From Coprobacillus cateniformis (GTDB lineage Bacteria; Bacillota_I; Bacilli_A; Erysipelotrichales; Coprobacillaceae), in NCBI RefSeq assembly GCF_009767585.1, contig NZ_WSNW01000001.1:1208090-1272089 (forward strand): 64,000 bases of DNA, read 5' to 3'. The notes under the pieces were generated by a model, which was not told where the DNA came from, ran no database searches, and was given only the letters and a program-made list of their open reading frames with translations. Both the position numbers and the translations under genes were made by a program. Shown here piece by piece: positions 23,627-31,510 of the stretch (position 1 is its first letter; every line of letters starts with the position of its first letter).

Positions 23627-25328
23627 AATATGCCGGAATACCGTATCCATAGATATTGCTGCTTCCGACTGCGTACTGTCTTTGCTTGCAGGCGTCGCCT
23701 GAGTTACCCTCAACGGTATAAACTGTGCCATTCTCACATTTCTCTACGATACCAACATGGTCTGTTGTACCATCGCCCTCCCAATCGAAGAAGATAATAT
23801 CTCCTGTCTTTGGTTCATAAGTGCGGTTTTGCCATTTTCCGTTTGACTTAAACCAGTTTGCACCGTCCACACAACCTGCAAATTTCGGAACAAGTCCGCT
23901 TTCAATATAACCGCATTGGTCAGCACACCAAGATACGAAGCAGGCACACCATTCCACTCGACTGTTAAAGCCATACCAACTCCAGTAAGGTTGTCCGCCC
24001 TGATTGCCTAGCTGTGTCAAGGCAACCTCAACAATCGCCTGATTACCTCCGGCAGTAAAGGCTCGTCCATACGGATAGTACCTCAGAACGTGAGCGACAT
24101 ACTGCGTATCTCCATAACTGCTCCACCCAAGTCTGGAAGCCTGCATTGTCGAAAATTCTACTGCATTGGCATAGGAATATCCACCGTAATTTGTTTTTGC
24201 CCAAGAAATATACCCATTACCGAAGTTGTAGCCTTGCAAGGCAAGTTTGATATGCTCCATATCAATCGGACTTTCCACCTCTGCCGAGGTAAGAGCCGCT
24301 TTCAATTCCTGAACACCACACTGGATAGAATATTCAGGGTCTTTAATTCCATTGGGTTCGTGCGGATACTTTGTATTGAAACTGCCCTCTGCTGCCTGCA
24401 TTGGGTCAAGTCCTCTGCCGCCGCTTTCCTGCATCATAACCGCCTTGATAAGTTCTACATACTCAGGAATGCCGTACTCTTTGGCATACTTCTGTATGAT
24501 AGGTTCATAGGCTTCTACCTCTGCACTTACCGGAGTATAGGAATTACTGTCACTTCCTCCTCCGAACATTGCTACGGCAGCACCAAACAACACGACAATC
24601 ATAATAATCAACACTGCTATCCAACCGCCTGCGGCGATTGCTGCTACAAGTGCTTTTGTCCCTGCAATAATTGCTTTGACTGCCGCAACAGTAGCTTTCG
24701 CTGTGGCTTTGACGGTATCTGCTGTGGCTTTTGCCGCTTTCTTTGCCGCCTGAGCCGCTTTCTGTGTTGCTTTGGCTGTTGTTTTTGCTGTTTTCTGTGC
24801 TATAACGGCAGCTTCTTTTGTGGTCTTAATAGAAGTCTTTGCCGTTTGTTCAGCAGTCTTAACCGACCTTTGAACAGTATTGGTTGCACCTTTCGATACG
24901 GTCTTGACTGTCGTATTTCCTGCCGACCTTGCAGACTGTTTAATTGTTTTCTCCGTACGCTCCAGAGTTCGGATGCTCTGTTTTCCGACAGGATTGACCG
25001 ATTGTTTTTGAAGCTGCTTCTCTGCACGCTTGGTCTTGAAATTCTCAATTCCCCTTTTGGCTTTCTGATAATTCTGTCTTGTTTCACGCACACCCCATCT
25101 GCCGACTTTATCCGCACGGTATGCCGTTTCGTGAACAGTCTTATCCGTTGCCGCTTCGATTTTATCGGAAGCATATTCCTCTGCGGAATTTTCCGAAGCG
25201 TTGGTGGAATGTTCTGCCTTATCTTTCGTCATCACATAGGCTTTCTTCATTCGCTCCGTGGCAACTGCTGCCTTATTTATGGTCTTGATTGTACCTTTGC
25301 TTGTATCTCTTGTTTTTATATCAGCCAT
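23625..25328 (-). CDS. Conjugation peptidoglycan hydrolase (lytic transglycosylase + CHAP)
   Basis: A 567-residue protein. Residues ~1-230 are a Lys/Thr/Ala-rich, cytoplasmic-looking region with many KTAKTTAKAT-type repeats; one membrane segment follows (IAVLIIMIVVLFGAAVAMF). A lysozyme-like transglycosylase (AVMMQESGGRG, catalytic Glu) and a C-terminal CHAP peptidase (WCACFVSWCADQ with the Cys, TDHVGIVEK with the His) complete it. This is the CwlT/CD1108 type, which opens the cell wall for the conjugation channel. Next to it are a sortase and VirB4, as in other Tn1549-like ICEs. Confidence 0.9.
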   Translation of the reverse strand: MADIKTRDTSKGTIKTINKAAVATERMKKAYVMTKDKAEHSTNASENSAEEYASDKIEAATDKTVHETAYRADKVGRWGVRETRQNYQKAKRGIENFKTKRAEKQLQKQSVNPVGKQSIRTLERTEKTIKQSARSAGNTTVKTVSKGATNTVQRSVKTAEQTAKTSIKTTKEAAVIAQKTAKTTAKATQKAAQAAKKAAKATADTVKATAKATVAAVKAIIAGTKALVAAIAAGGWIAVLIIMIVVLFGAAVAMFGGGSDSNSYTPVSAEVEAYEPIIQKYAKEYGIPEYVELIKAVMMQESGGRGLDPMQAAEGSFNTKYPHEPNGIKDPEYSIQCGVQELKAALTSAEVESPIDMEHIKLALQGYNFGNGYISWAKTNYGGYSYANAVEFSTMQASRLGWSSYGDTQYVAHVLRYYPYGRAFTAGGNQAIVEVALTQLGNQGGQPYWSWYGFNSRVEWCACFVSWCADQCGYIESGLVPKFAGCVDGANWFKSNGKWQNRTYEPKTGDIIFFDWEGDGTTDHVGIVEKCENGTVYTVEGNSGDACKQRQYAVGSSNIYGYGIPAY

Positions 25329-25367
25329 CGGTTTCCTCCTTTCTCGAAAAATAATAGAGAGTGGGGT

Positions 25368-26135
25368 TTAATCCACTCTCTTAGCGACAACAACAAGCCT
25401 GCCATTGCTTCTTGAATATTCACAAGTAGAAAGAGAAATCAGCTTGTCGCCATACTCTGCCGATACTCCGGTATCATACAGAGAAAGTTCCTTGCACTTA
25501 GCAACATACGCATCAAACTCTGTCGCATTTTCTGCGTCCGTAAACTCATAATACTTAAAGCTATCGGAGCTGTTTGTATAAACAACCGTCTTAAAGACTG
25601 CAATCACTTCATACTGGTGTCTGTCCGTCAGTGTATCAAAAGTAATATCCTTATGTTCTTCCCAAAAGCTTTTATTTCTGTACTTCATCAGTCCCGTAAA
25701 CATAGAACCGTCATTCATGTGGTGTCCGTAAATAATGATGTTGTCTGAAGGTTTCTGCACATCACAATTTTCCTGCACATATGGACAGCCATAAGCAGAA
25801 TAGGTCTTATCAAACTTGTGCTTCAGGTAGAAGTTCGGCTCATTTACAGACTGCACGACCGGATAGTTGATATTGGTATCCTCAACCTTTATCCAACCCA
25901 CCATATCCTCATTCTGCCGATAGAGTTCAAGATATTCCGCAAGATAGTCCTTATCTTCCGAAAACGTCACGCCCTCATTTTCCTTTGGCGGCTCGTCCTC
26001 CACAATCTCCGCAAGGTTATCATAGACTTCATTCTGCTTGGCAGAGTCAATGTGATTACGGATAATAAAGAAGGTGCTTACAGACAACACTACCGTAAAC
26101 ACCACTGCAATAATAATATAGATTTTTCTGCTCAT
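25368..26135 (-). CDS. Class B sortase of the conjugation module
   Basis: A 255-residue protein with an N-terminal membrane anchor (IIIAVVFTVVLSVSTFFII). The catalytic His lies in YGHHMNDGSMF, Cys in SLSTCEYS and Arg in NGRLVVVAKR. Class B sortases of this type are standard between the wall hydrolase and VirB4 genes of Tn1549/CTn2-like ICEs. Their substrate is presumed to be a surface component of the element. It differs clearly from the other class B sortase at 5.2 kb. Confidence 0.9.
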   Translation of the reverse strand: MSRKIYIIIAVVFTVVLSVSTFFIIRNHIDSAKQNEVYDNLAEIVEDEPPKENEGVTFSEDKDYLAEYLELYRQNEDMVGWIKVEDTNINYPVVQSVNEPNFYLKHKFDKTYSAYGCPYVQENCDVQKPSDNIIIYGHHMNDGSMFTGLMKYRNKSFWEEHKDITFDTLTDRHQYEVIAVFKTVVYTNSSDSFKYYEFTDAENATEFDAYVAKCKELSLYDTGVSAEYGDKLISLSTCEYSRSNGRLVVVAKRVD

Positions 26136-26141
26136 TTTCTC

Positions 26142-26543
26142 TTACCTTTCCATATCGTTTCTCTTAGGTGGAGTCAAATCTCTGCAATACTCCGGATACC
26201 TCAACTTGATACCCTCCATAAAATACGGAGCATATCCGCAACAGAACAGTTCCTCCGGTGTATAGAGATTTTCCCTGCCTTCTTCCGTAAATCCATTCCA
26301 GAGATTAAAGGCAAGGTGGCAGACCTTGACTGTGCCACTTGTCTGCCAACCGCCGTGCATACCTTCCGGTATGATACAGTCCCTCTTGAAATCAAACATC
26401 TTTCCGATGTTCATTCTCGTTTCTTCTGAAATGCCCATCACATAGAAAAATGCTCTGTGATAGCAGTCGTTGACTTTGCACTTATCCAGATTTTCCAATA
26501 CAAAATCTCTGTGTGCAGCATTGCGAAATTGAATCTTAGACAT
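26142..26543 (-). CDS. DUF6075-type ICE protein
   Basis: A 133-residue soluble protein containing FFYVMGISEETRMNIGKMFD and MHGGWQTSGTVKVCHLAFNL, a pattern I associate with DUF6075 proteins of Firmicute ICEs. It lies 13 bases after VirB4 and 6 bases before the sortase in one operon. No catalytic motif can be named and the function is unknown. Confidence 0.6.
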   Translation of the reverse strand: MSKIQFRNAAHRDFVLENLDKCKVNDCYHRAFFYVMGISEETRMNIGKMFDFKRDCIIPEGMHGGWQTSGTVKVCHLAFNLWNGFTEEGRENLYTPEELFCCGYAPYFMEGIKLRYPEYCRDLTPPKRNDMER

Positions 26544-26556
26544 TTTAAATTCCTCC

Positions 26557-28887
26557 TTACGCTTCGCCTGGTTTGGTTGTCATCAGTTTATAAAGTTTCG
26601 TGTTCTTAGGAAATTTGTTTGCAAACGGTACAAGTGAACTTCCCACCTTGATAAGTCCGTGTCCTGCTTCCACATTCGTGATATAGGACATCTGAAGGTC
26701 GGAAATATTCAGAAGTTTTGCAAGCTCAAGCCTGTCTGTGGAAGCCTGATTCAGCATAATGATAAACTCTGAGTTTGCAAGCATTGTTCTCGCTGTGTGG
26801 CTCTGCAAAAGGTCATCGACGTTCTGGGTAATTCCACTTGCGTATGCACCGTATTTTCTCACACGCTTCCACAAGGTAAAGAGGAAGTTTGCAGAATATT
26901 CGTGCTGGAACAGAAGATAAATCTCATCAATGAAGATAAAGGTATTCTTACCCTTTGCACGGTTCTGTGTGATACGGTTCAGGATAGAGTCAAGGACAAC
27001 AAGCATACCTATCGGCATAAGCTGTTTACCCAAGTCAAGAATGTCATAGCAGATAAGGCGGTTATTGGTATCCACATTCGTCTGCTTTGCAAAAGTGTTC
27101 AGAGAACCATGCGTAAAAAGCTCAATAGCAAGTGCCAGTTCCTTTGCTTCCGGTTCGTCCTGCTGCAAAAGTTCTGCCCTGAAATCCTGCAAGGTCGGTA
27201 TATGTCCCTGATAGTCATTCTGCTGATAACTGCGGTACACACTTGCCGTACAACGGTCAATGATAGACTTCTGCTTCGCTCCGAGATTTGTTCCGCCGAT
27301 AAGCTGTTCACAAAGGGACATAATAAACTCAGATTTCAAAATGACAGGGTTTGCACCGTCGCCGTAATCCTTATTCATATCCATTGCATTGATGTGATTG
27401 TCAGAAGTAGCAGAAATATTGATTACTTCTCCACCCATCGCATTGACAAGCTGTGAATACTCTCGCTCAGGGTCAATAATAATAATATCTGCATCCGAAG
27501 AAAGCACCTGATTGATGATTTCTCCCTTTGCTGCAAACGACTTACCACCACCGGATACACCGAGAATAAAGGAGTTACCATTCAAAAGCTGCTTACGGTC
27601 TGCGATAATCATATTTTTGCTGATAACATTCTGACCGTAATAGATACCGTTCTCGTGGAAAATATCCTGCACCCTGAATGGGATAAATACCGAAAGGCTC
27701 TCTGTGGTAAGTGTTCTGAACGCATCAATCTTTCTCGTTCCAAACGGCATTACCGTATTGAGTCCGTCTACCTGCTGAAATCTCAGCGTTGCGAACTGGC
27801 AAAGATGTTTTCTTGCTGTGGTAAGCAATGCTTCCGTATCATTCTCAAGCTGCTCCTTACTGTCTGCTGTAATAACCATCGTGATAACAGCGAACATCAT
27901 TCTCTGGTCACGGGTTGTAAGGTCATCGAGGAACTCTTTCATTTCTTTCTTCTGCTGCTCCATATCATACGGAACAGTTGCAGAGAAGTTATTATTGGCA
28001 TTCTGCCTACGCTGCCAGTTCGTGATATTGGTTTCCACACCAAGCAAACGGTTCTCTGCTTCTTTTACTGCTTCATCAGTTGGAACGGGAACAATATCAA
28101 TGGACATCATCAGATTTCTGTTCATATCCGTAAGTTCCGCTACCATACTGTCTTTGATATAGGACGCATATTCACGAAGAAAAAGGACTCTTCCATAACG
28201 GTTTCCCATCTTGAAATAGTCCTTTTCAAATTCCATTGTGTCAGGACAGATATAATCCTTAAAATCGTGTCCCTTTTTTCTTGTTTCCTTAATATCAAAA
28301 TGGAAAGAGCTTTCCTCTCCCACACGATAAAAGTCGTGAAAAATACGAAGTCTTTCGTCTGTTTCCAGTTCCACACATTTACTTCCGAGCCTGCCGAAGT
28401 GAGCAATCAAATCTGCACCGACACGGGCAAAATAAGTTCTTGCGTCCTCCACACTCTTTTTGTTGATGGAAATGGTAATATACTTATCCTGAACAATGGA
28501 GTTTGCACCCGTTGCCTTATCAAGAAGCATTTTATTGTATTCCTCTCGATATTCGTCCAGATTATCTCCGGTTGTCGGAATAAGAATTGTCTGCTCAAAA
28601 TCCAGTCTGTTGAGCCGACGATTATTGATTGTGATTTTTGTCGTTGCACCACTGTCAAGGGAGTTCAGAAGTTCGGAATATTCAAGGAACATCGCTTCCT
28701 TATCCTCACGACTTGCCACTGCATAGTTAATATCCGTAAAGCGATAAGTCTTTGAATATTTATCCTTTCCCACTTTGAAAATGCCATCATCAGAGATAGC
28801 CACTACGGGAATCACGTCCTGCACACCTTTCGGTACAACAAATTTTTCTTTGTCCTGCTTAAACAGGTTTGTAAGAGTCTTAATCAT
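26557..28887 (-). CDS. virB4: VirB4-family conjugation ATPase
   Basis: A 776-residue protein. The N-terminal ~400 residues form the CagE/TrbE-like region; the ATPase core has Walker A GVSGGGKS and Walker B IFIDEIYLLF. VirB4 powers assembly of the type IV secretion channel at the membrane. It carries an AGGAGG ribosome binding site. In related ICEs PrgI directly precedes VirB4; here a nucleotidyltransferase-like cassette with a terminator lies between them, which could lower VirB4 expression unless readthrough or another promoter compensates. Confidence 0.93.
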   Translation of the reverse strand: MIKTLTNLFKQDKEKFVVPKGVQDVIPVVAISDDGIFKVGKDKYSKTYRFTDINYAVASREDKEAMFLEYSELLNSLDSGATTKITINNRRLNRLDFEQTILIPTTGDNLDEYREEYNKMLLDKATGANSIVQDKYITISINKKSVEDARTYFARVGADLIAHFGRLGSKCVELETDERLRIFHDFYRVGEESSFHFDIKETRKKGHDFKDYICPDTMEFEKDYFKMGNRYGRVLFLREYASYIKDSMVAELTDMNRNLMMSIDIVPVPTDEAVKEAENRLLGVETNITNWQRRQNANNNFSATVPYDMEQQKKEMKEFLDDLTTRDQRMMFAVITMVITADSKEQLENDTEALLTTARKHLCQFATLRFQQVDGLNTVMPFGTRKIDAFRTLTTESLSVFIPFRVQDIFHENGIYYGQNVISKNMIIADRKQLLNGNSFILGVSGGGKSFAAKGEIINQVLSSDADIIIIDPEREYSQLVNAMGGEVINISATSDNHINAMDMNKDYGDGANPVILKSEFIMSLCEQLIGGTNLGAKQKSIIDRCTASVYRSYQQNDYQGHIPTLQDFRAELLQQDEPEAKELALAIELFTHGSLNTFAKQTNVDTNNRLICYDILDLGKQLMPIGMLVVLDSILNRITQNRAKGKNTFIFIDEIYLLFQHEYSANFLFTLWKRVRKYGAYASGITQNVDDLLQSHTARTMLANSEFIIMLNQASTDRLELAKLLNISDLQMSYITNVEAGHGLIKVGSSLVPFANKFPKNTKLYKLMTTKPGEA

Positions 28888-28911
28888 AAAAACTCATGAC
28901 CTCCTTTTGGC

Positions 28912-28943
28912 AAAAAAATATCGCCACTGATTATAGTGACGAT
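28912..28943 (-). terminator. Rho-independent terminator of the nucleotidyltransferase cassette
   Basis: ATCGTCACT / AGTGGCGAT stem, followed on the minus strand by ATTTTTTTG. It stands directly before the VirB4 ribosome binding site. Confidence 0.8.
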
Positions 28944-28961
28944 ACATCAAATTGGTTTTAT

Positions 28962-29612
28962 TTAGTTCCAGTGCTTTCTTGAATTATATACATTATTGAC
29001 TGCTTCAATATAGCAAATGAAAGAGGAATGATTGTAGTCGTTGGAAGTCAAATACTGCTTTTTTATTTTCAGATACTGCTCTCTAACTAATGTCCATTTT
29101 CCTTTTTCTTTGATATACTTTGCTTTCTCTCTAATGTTTCTTGAATTAGGTGCTTGATTCCAGAAATATCTGTTTGGAAAACATCTCTTATCGTGAATAA
29201 GGCGATGATAGTTTCCGTCTGTATCCTCGCAAACAATACAAATATCCATTGAAAATTCTGTACTATTTCCCTGATTAAAGTGCCGCTTTTCCGTTGTTAA
29301 AGATGAGGTAGAATCTTGGCAGTCACTCCACCCATATTCTCTAAGAACAATATTGAAAGCCTTTCTGACACATTCTTTGATTTCTTTGCAATCTTCCCAA
29401 TCATCAATTCTTGTGATTTCAAGATTATAATCCAAATCAATCGGTTGATTAGCATTTTGTAATATCAGGTTTCTTGCACCACTACCCACGAGATAGAATG
29501 AAGCACCAATGTCATATTCTTCTTTAAGCGTATGGCAAAGGTCTTGCATTATTTCTCCACATAACGAACGCATACGGCTCAGAAACTGTTTGTCTTCCAC
29601 ATACTTATACAT
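28962..29612 (-). CDS. Nucleotidyltransferase-fold protein, cassette in the conjugation operon
   Basis: 216 residues from MYKYVEDKQF, chosen because AAAGGAG lies 10 bases upstream. It shows the polymerase-beta nucleotidyltransferase signature: VGSGARNLI, then IDLDYNLEI ~12 residues on (D-x-D), and a third acid in FSMDICIV. The family includes tRNA-modifying, antibiotic-modifying and toxin or defence enzymes; I cannot place this one. It has its own TTGACA-17-TATACT promoter and its own terminator, and separates PrgI from VirB4. This looks like an inserted moron gene, possibly resistance, immunity or anti-phage. An aminoglycoside or lincosamide enzyme is possible but not supported by a specific motif. 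Confidence 0.6.
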   Translation of the reverse strand: MYKYVEDKQFLSRMRSLCGEIMQDLCHTLKEEYDIGASFYLVGSGARNLILQNANQPIDLDYNLEITRIDDWEDCKEIKECVRKAFNIVLREYGWSDCQDSTSSLTTEKRHFNQGNSTEFSMDICIVCEDTDGNYHRLIHDKRCFPNRYFWNQAPNSRNIREKAKYIKEKGKWTLVREQYLKIKKQYLTSNDYNHSSFICYIEAVNNVYNSRKHWN

Positions 29613-29669
29613 ATTAACATTTCTCCTTTCTTCCCAAGCCGCCCATCTAGTCAAATGCTAAATCATTAT

Positions 29670-29698
29670 AGTATATTCAGAAAGCACCTGTCTGTCAA
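29670..29698 (-). promoter_or_regulatory. Promoter of the nucleotidyltransferase cassette
   Basis: On the minus strand TTGACA (29698-29693), 17 bases, TATACT (29675-29670), with TATAAT shifted by three bases as an alternative -10. It starts right after the PrgI stop. Confidence 0.75.
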
Positions 29699-29714
29699 TA
29701 GCTTAAATCTTATT

Positions 29715-30083
29715 TTATGTTTTAGATTCTCGAAAATGGTCCTTCTGCTTCTGTTCAATGCTTGGCTTCATCAGTTCGTAATACACATTGGTGGAGTGAA
29801 ATACCAGCTTCTTCGGCATCAAAAACTCCGACTTTATCCACGCATAGATTGCTTTCTCTGCGGTCATACCGTTGTACTTCACAAAACCAAGTGCCGCAAA
29901 CGGAGCAGCACCCAAAATGCACACCCACGATACGGTTTCCGTGCCAACATACGGTTTGAGCAAAAAATACAGTCCTACTGCAACGCCACAAGCGAGAACA
30001 GAAAAAATGAACTGTCTGAGCGACAGTCCAAAAAACATTGACTCTGTATAATTTCTGATTTCTCGGTTAATTTTTACTTCCAT
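29715..30083 (-). CDS. PrgI-family conjugation membrane protein
   Basis: A 122-residue protein with two membrane segments (LRQFIFSVLACGVAVGLYFL and SWVCILGAAPFAALGF) and the lead EVKINREIRNYTESMFFGLS typical of PrgI/VirB3-like proteins in Gram-positive ICEs. It should sit in the inner channel complex with VirB4 and the VirB6-like protein. Its start overlaps the end of a 45-residue Cys-rich gene. Confidence 0.9.
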   Translation of the reverse strand: MEVKINREIRNYTESMFFGLSLRQFIFSVLACGVAVGLYFLLKPYVGTETVSWVCILGAAPFAALGFVKYNGMTAEKAIYAWIKSEFLMPKKLVFHSTNVYYELMKPSIEQKQKDHFRESKT

Positions 30084-30204
30084 ATCTGTTTCCTTTCCTG
30101 CGATTTCGGTCTTTCTCCCTCACGCATTTATCATTCAGGCAAAAGACTTTGCCCTTCCGTTTACCGCCATAGTAAACACATTTCTTACAATCTCTTTGGT
30201 TCAT
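30067..30204 (-). CDS. Small Cys-rich protein (45 aa)
   Basis: MNQRDCKKCVYYGGKRKGKV, then FCLNDKCVREKDRN: four Cys in CxxC plus CxxxxC spacing, a probable small zinc finger. It has the ribosome binding site GGAGAG, and its stop lies 16 bases inside the PrgI gene, so the two are coupled. No known function; comparable small zinc proteins recur in ICE transfer operons. Confidence 0.55.
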   Translation of the reverse strand: MNQRDCKKCVYYGGKRKGKVFCLNDKCVREKDRNRRKGNRYGSKN

Positions 30205-30218
30205 CTCAAAATCTCTCC

Positions 30219-31055
30219 TTAAAGTCCCATCATCTCTCGGATAATACGGTCAGACATTTTCACTGCACCGACAAGAACAAGCATATTAAATACCAGTTCC
30301 CCGATATATGCCCAAACCTGCGTAACTGCTGCTGCATCAGGATTCACTACTGGCGGCGATGAAGCAAATACAGAGAAAATAATACAAGCAAGTACAATGA
30401 CTGCCCCTTCAAGCAGAACTGCACAATAGCTCTTGATAAAACTCTTGCCGACATTCTGTGTCGGTTCTCCTGCAAATGTGGAAAGCGGTATCGGTGCAAG
30501 TGCTGTGTACATATAAAGTTTGAAAAATCTTCCGTACACCGTCATTATCAGAATGAACGAAAGCACTGTGATAAATAATCCCCCAATAAGCGTTACCGCC
30601 CACAATGGAATACTCTCGAAAAATCCGCAATCCTCTATGGTCGTTACCATCTCTGCGGGCAAGGTCGTCTGTTCCGGAGTTCCAAATCCGGCAGCATTCA
30701 TAATGGTTGAAATTGTCCCTTGCACGATATTAAATAGTGCAAGCATAAGCTCCATTCCGTATGTGATAACACCTTTCGCCAGTGCAAAACGAACAAAGAG
30801 TTTTAAAGCGTGTTCCGGTTTCTTCACATCTGTAAAACTTCCGCAGGTCTTTACCATACCTATCACGAAAAACAACACAAGTAAGGCAAGCCCGATAGCC
30901 TGAACTGCACCGTTGATGTCAACGATAACCTTCCAGATATTCCCGCCCTTAAAGTTCTGCGGTGTAGTTGTGATGAGCGTCCATATTTCCGACAGTTTTT
31001 CATTCCAAGTTTCAAGGGCATTTTCAAGATTTTGAACTACCCAGTTATCACTCAT
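30219..31055 (-). CDS. VirB6/TrbL-like membrane protein (CD1107 type)
   Basis: A 278-residue protein with about six hydrophobic segments (VQAIGLALLVLFFVIGMV, FITVLSFILIMTVYGRFF, GAVIVLACIIFSVFA). The arrangement matches the CD1107-type TrbL/VirB6 proteins of Tn1549-like ICEs, which form the inner-membrane part of the channel. It lies between the Maff2 and PrgI genes as in related elements. Confidence 0.85.
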   Translation of the reverse strand: MSDNWVVQNLENALETWNEKLSEIWTLITTTPQNFKGGNIWKVIVDINGAVQAIGLALLVLFFVIGMVKTCGSFTDVKKPEHALKLFVRFALAKGVITYGMELMLALFNIVQGTISTIMNAAGFGTPEQTTLPAEMVTTIEDCGFFESIPLWAVTLIGGLFITVLSFILIMTVYGRFFKLYMYTALAPIPLSTFAGEPTQNVGKSFIKSYCAVLLEGAVIVLACIIFSVFASSPPVVNPDAAAVTQVWAYIGELVFNMLVLVGAVKMSDRIIREMMGL

Positions 31056-31078
31056 TCAAAGCACCTCCTTACAATTAA

Positions 31079-31105
31079 GGGGTGTACCTTAACTTGGCAC
31101 ACCCC
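31079..31105 (-). promoter_or_regulatory. Intergenic stem between Maff2 and the VirB6-like gene
   Basis: GGGGTGT / ACACCCC stem with a 13-base loop and no T run. It may stabilise the upstream Maff2 message or lower readthrough. Confidence 0.45.
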
Positions 31106-31128
31106 TCGATAACTGTGTAACTCTTATC

Positions 31129-31491
31129 TTAGCCTGTGATAAGAGTAAGGATTTCTTTGGCGAAAGTAATAATGATACCACCCGCAAGAGTCAGGAAGCC
31201 ATTGGCTCTCTGAGAAGGGTCGTGAGATTTGAGTGAAAGACCGACCTGCACGATACCAAAGCCAAGCAAAATCATACCGATGGCACGGATAAGTCCGAAG
31301 ATAAAGTCAGACAGATTGTTGACTACGGTAAGCGGGTCATTCGCTGCAAATGCAGTCGTTGTCATTCCAAGTGCCAACGCACCGACAATGACCATTGTGC
31401 AATAAGCACGGAAGCCTTTCCTAATCTTTCCGGTCATAGGCAGTTTCTTTGTTTCCTGAGTGTCAGTTGCTTTTTTCTTAAAAATAGTCAT
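31129..31491 (-). CDS. Maff2-family ICE membrane protein
   Basis: A 120-residue protein. After a basic start, residues ~28-50 look like a signal or membrane segment ending TTTAFAAND; two more hydrophobic helices follow (FIFGLIRAIGMILLGFGIVQ and GFLTLAGGIIITFA). The Maff2 family is small membrane proteins always near VirD4 in this ICE group, with VirB2-pilin-like topology, so a channel or pilus subunit role is suspected. The strong stem after the gene fits a highly expressed subunit. Confidence 0.8.
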   Translation of the reverse strand: MTIFKKKATDTQETKKLPMTGKIRKGFRAYCTMVIVGALALGMTTTAFAANDPLTVVNNLSDFIFGLIRAIGMILLGFGIVQVGLSLKSHDPSQRANGFLTLAGGIIITFAKEILTLITG

Positions 31492-31510
31492 AGTTGAATA
31501 CCTCCAAAAT

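Noticed and set aside
24090..25415. A long plus-strand open frame (441 codons) opposite the peptidoglycan hydrolase gene
   Set aside because: It is the antisense of a highly repetitive Ala/Thr/Lys-coding region, has a Cys/Phe-rich composition and no ribosome binding site; a shadow frame.
28962..29612. Calling the nucleotidyltransferase-fold protein an aminoglycoside or lincosamide resistance enzyme
   Set aside because: Only the generic fold motifs are visible; no subfamily-specific sequence supports either drug class.
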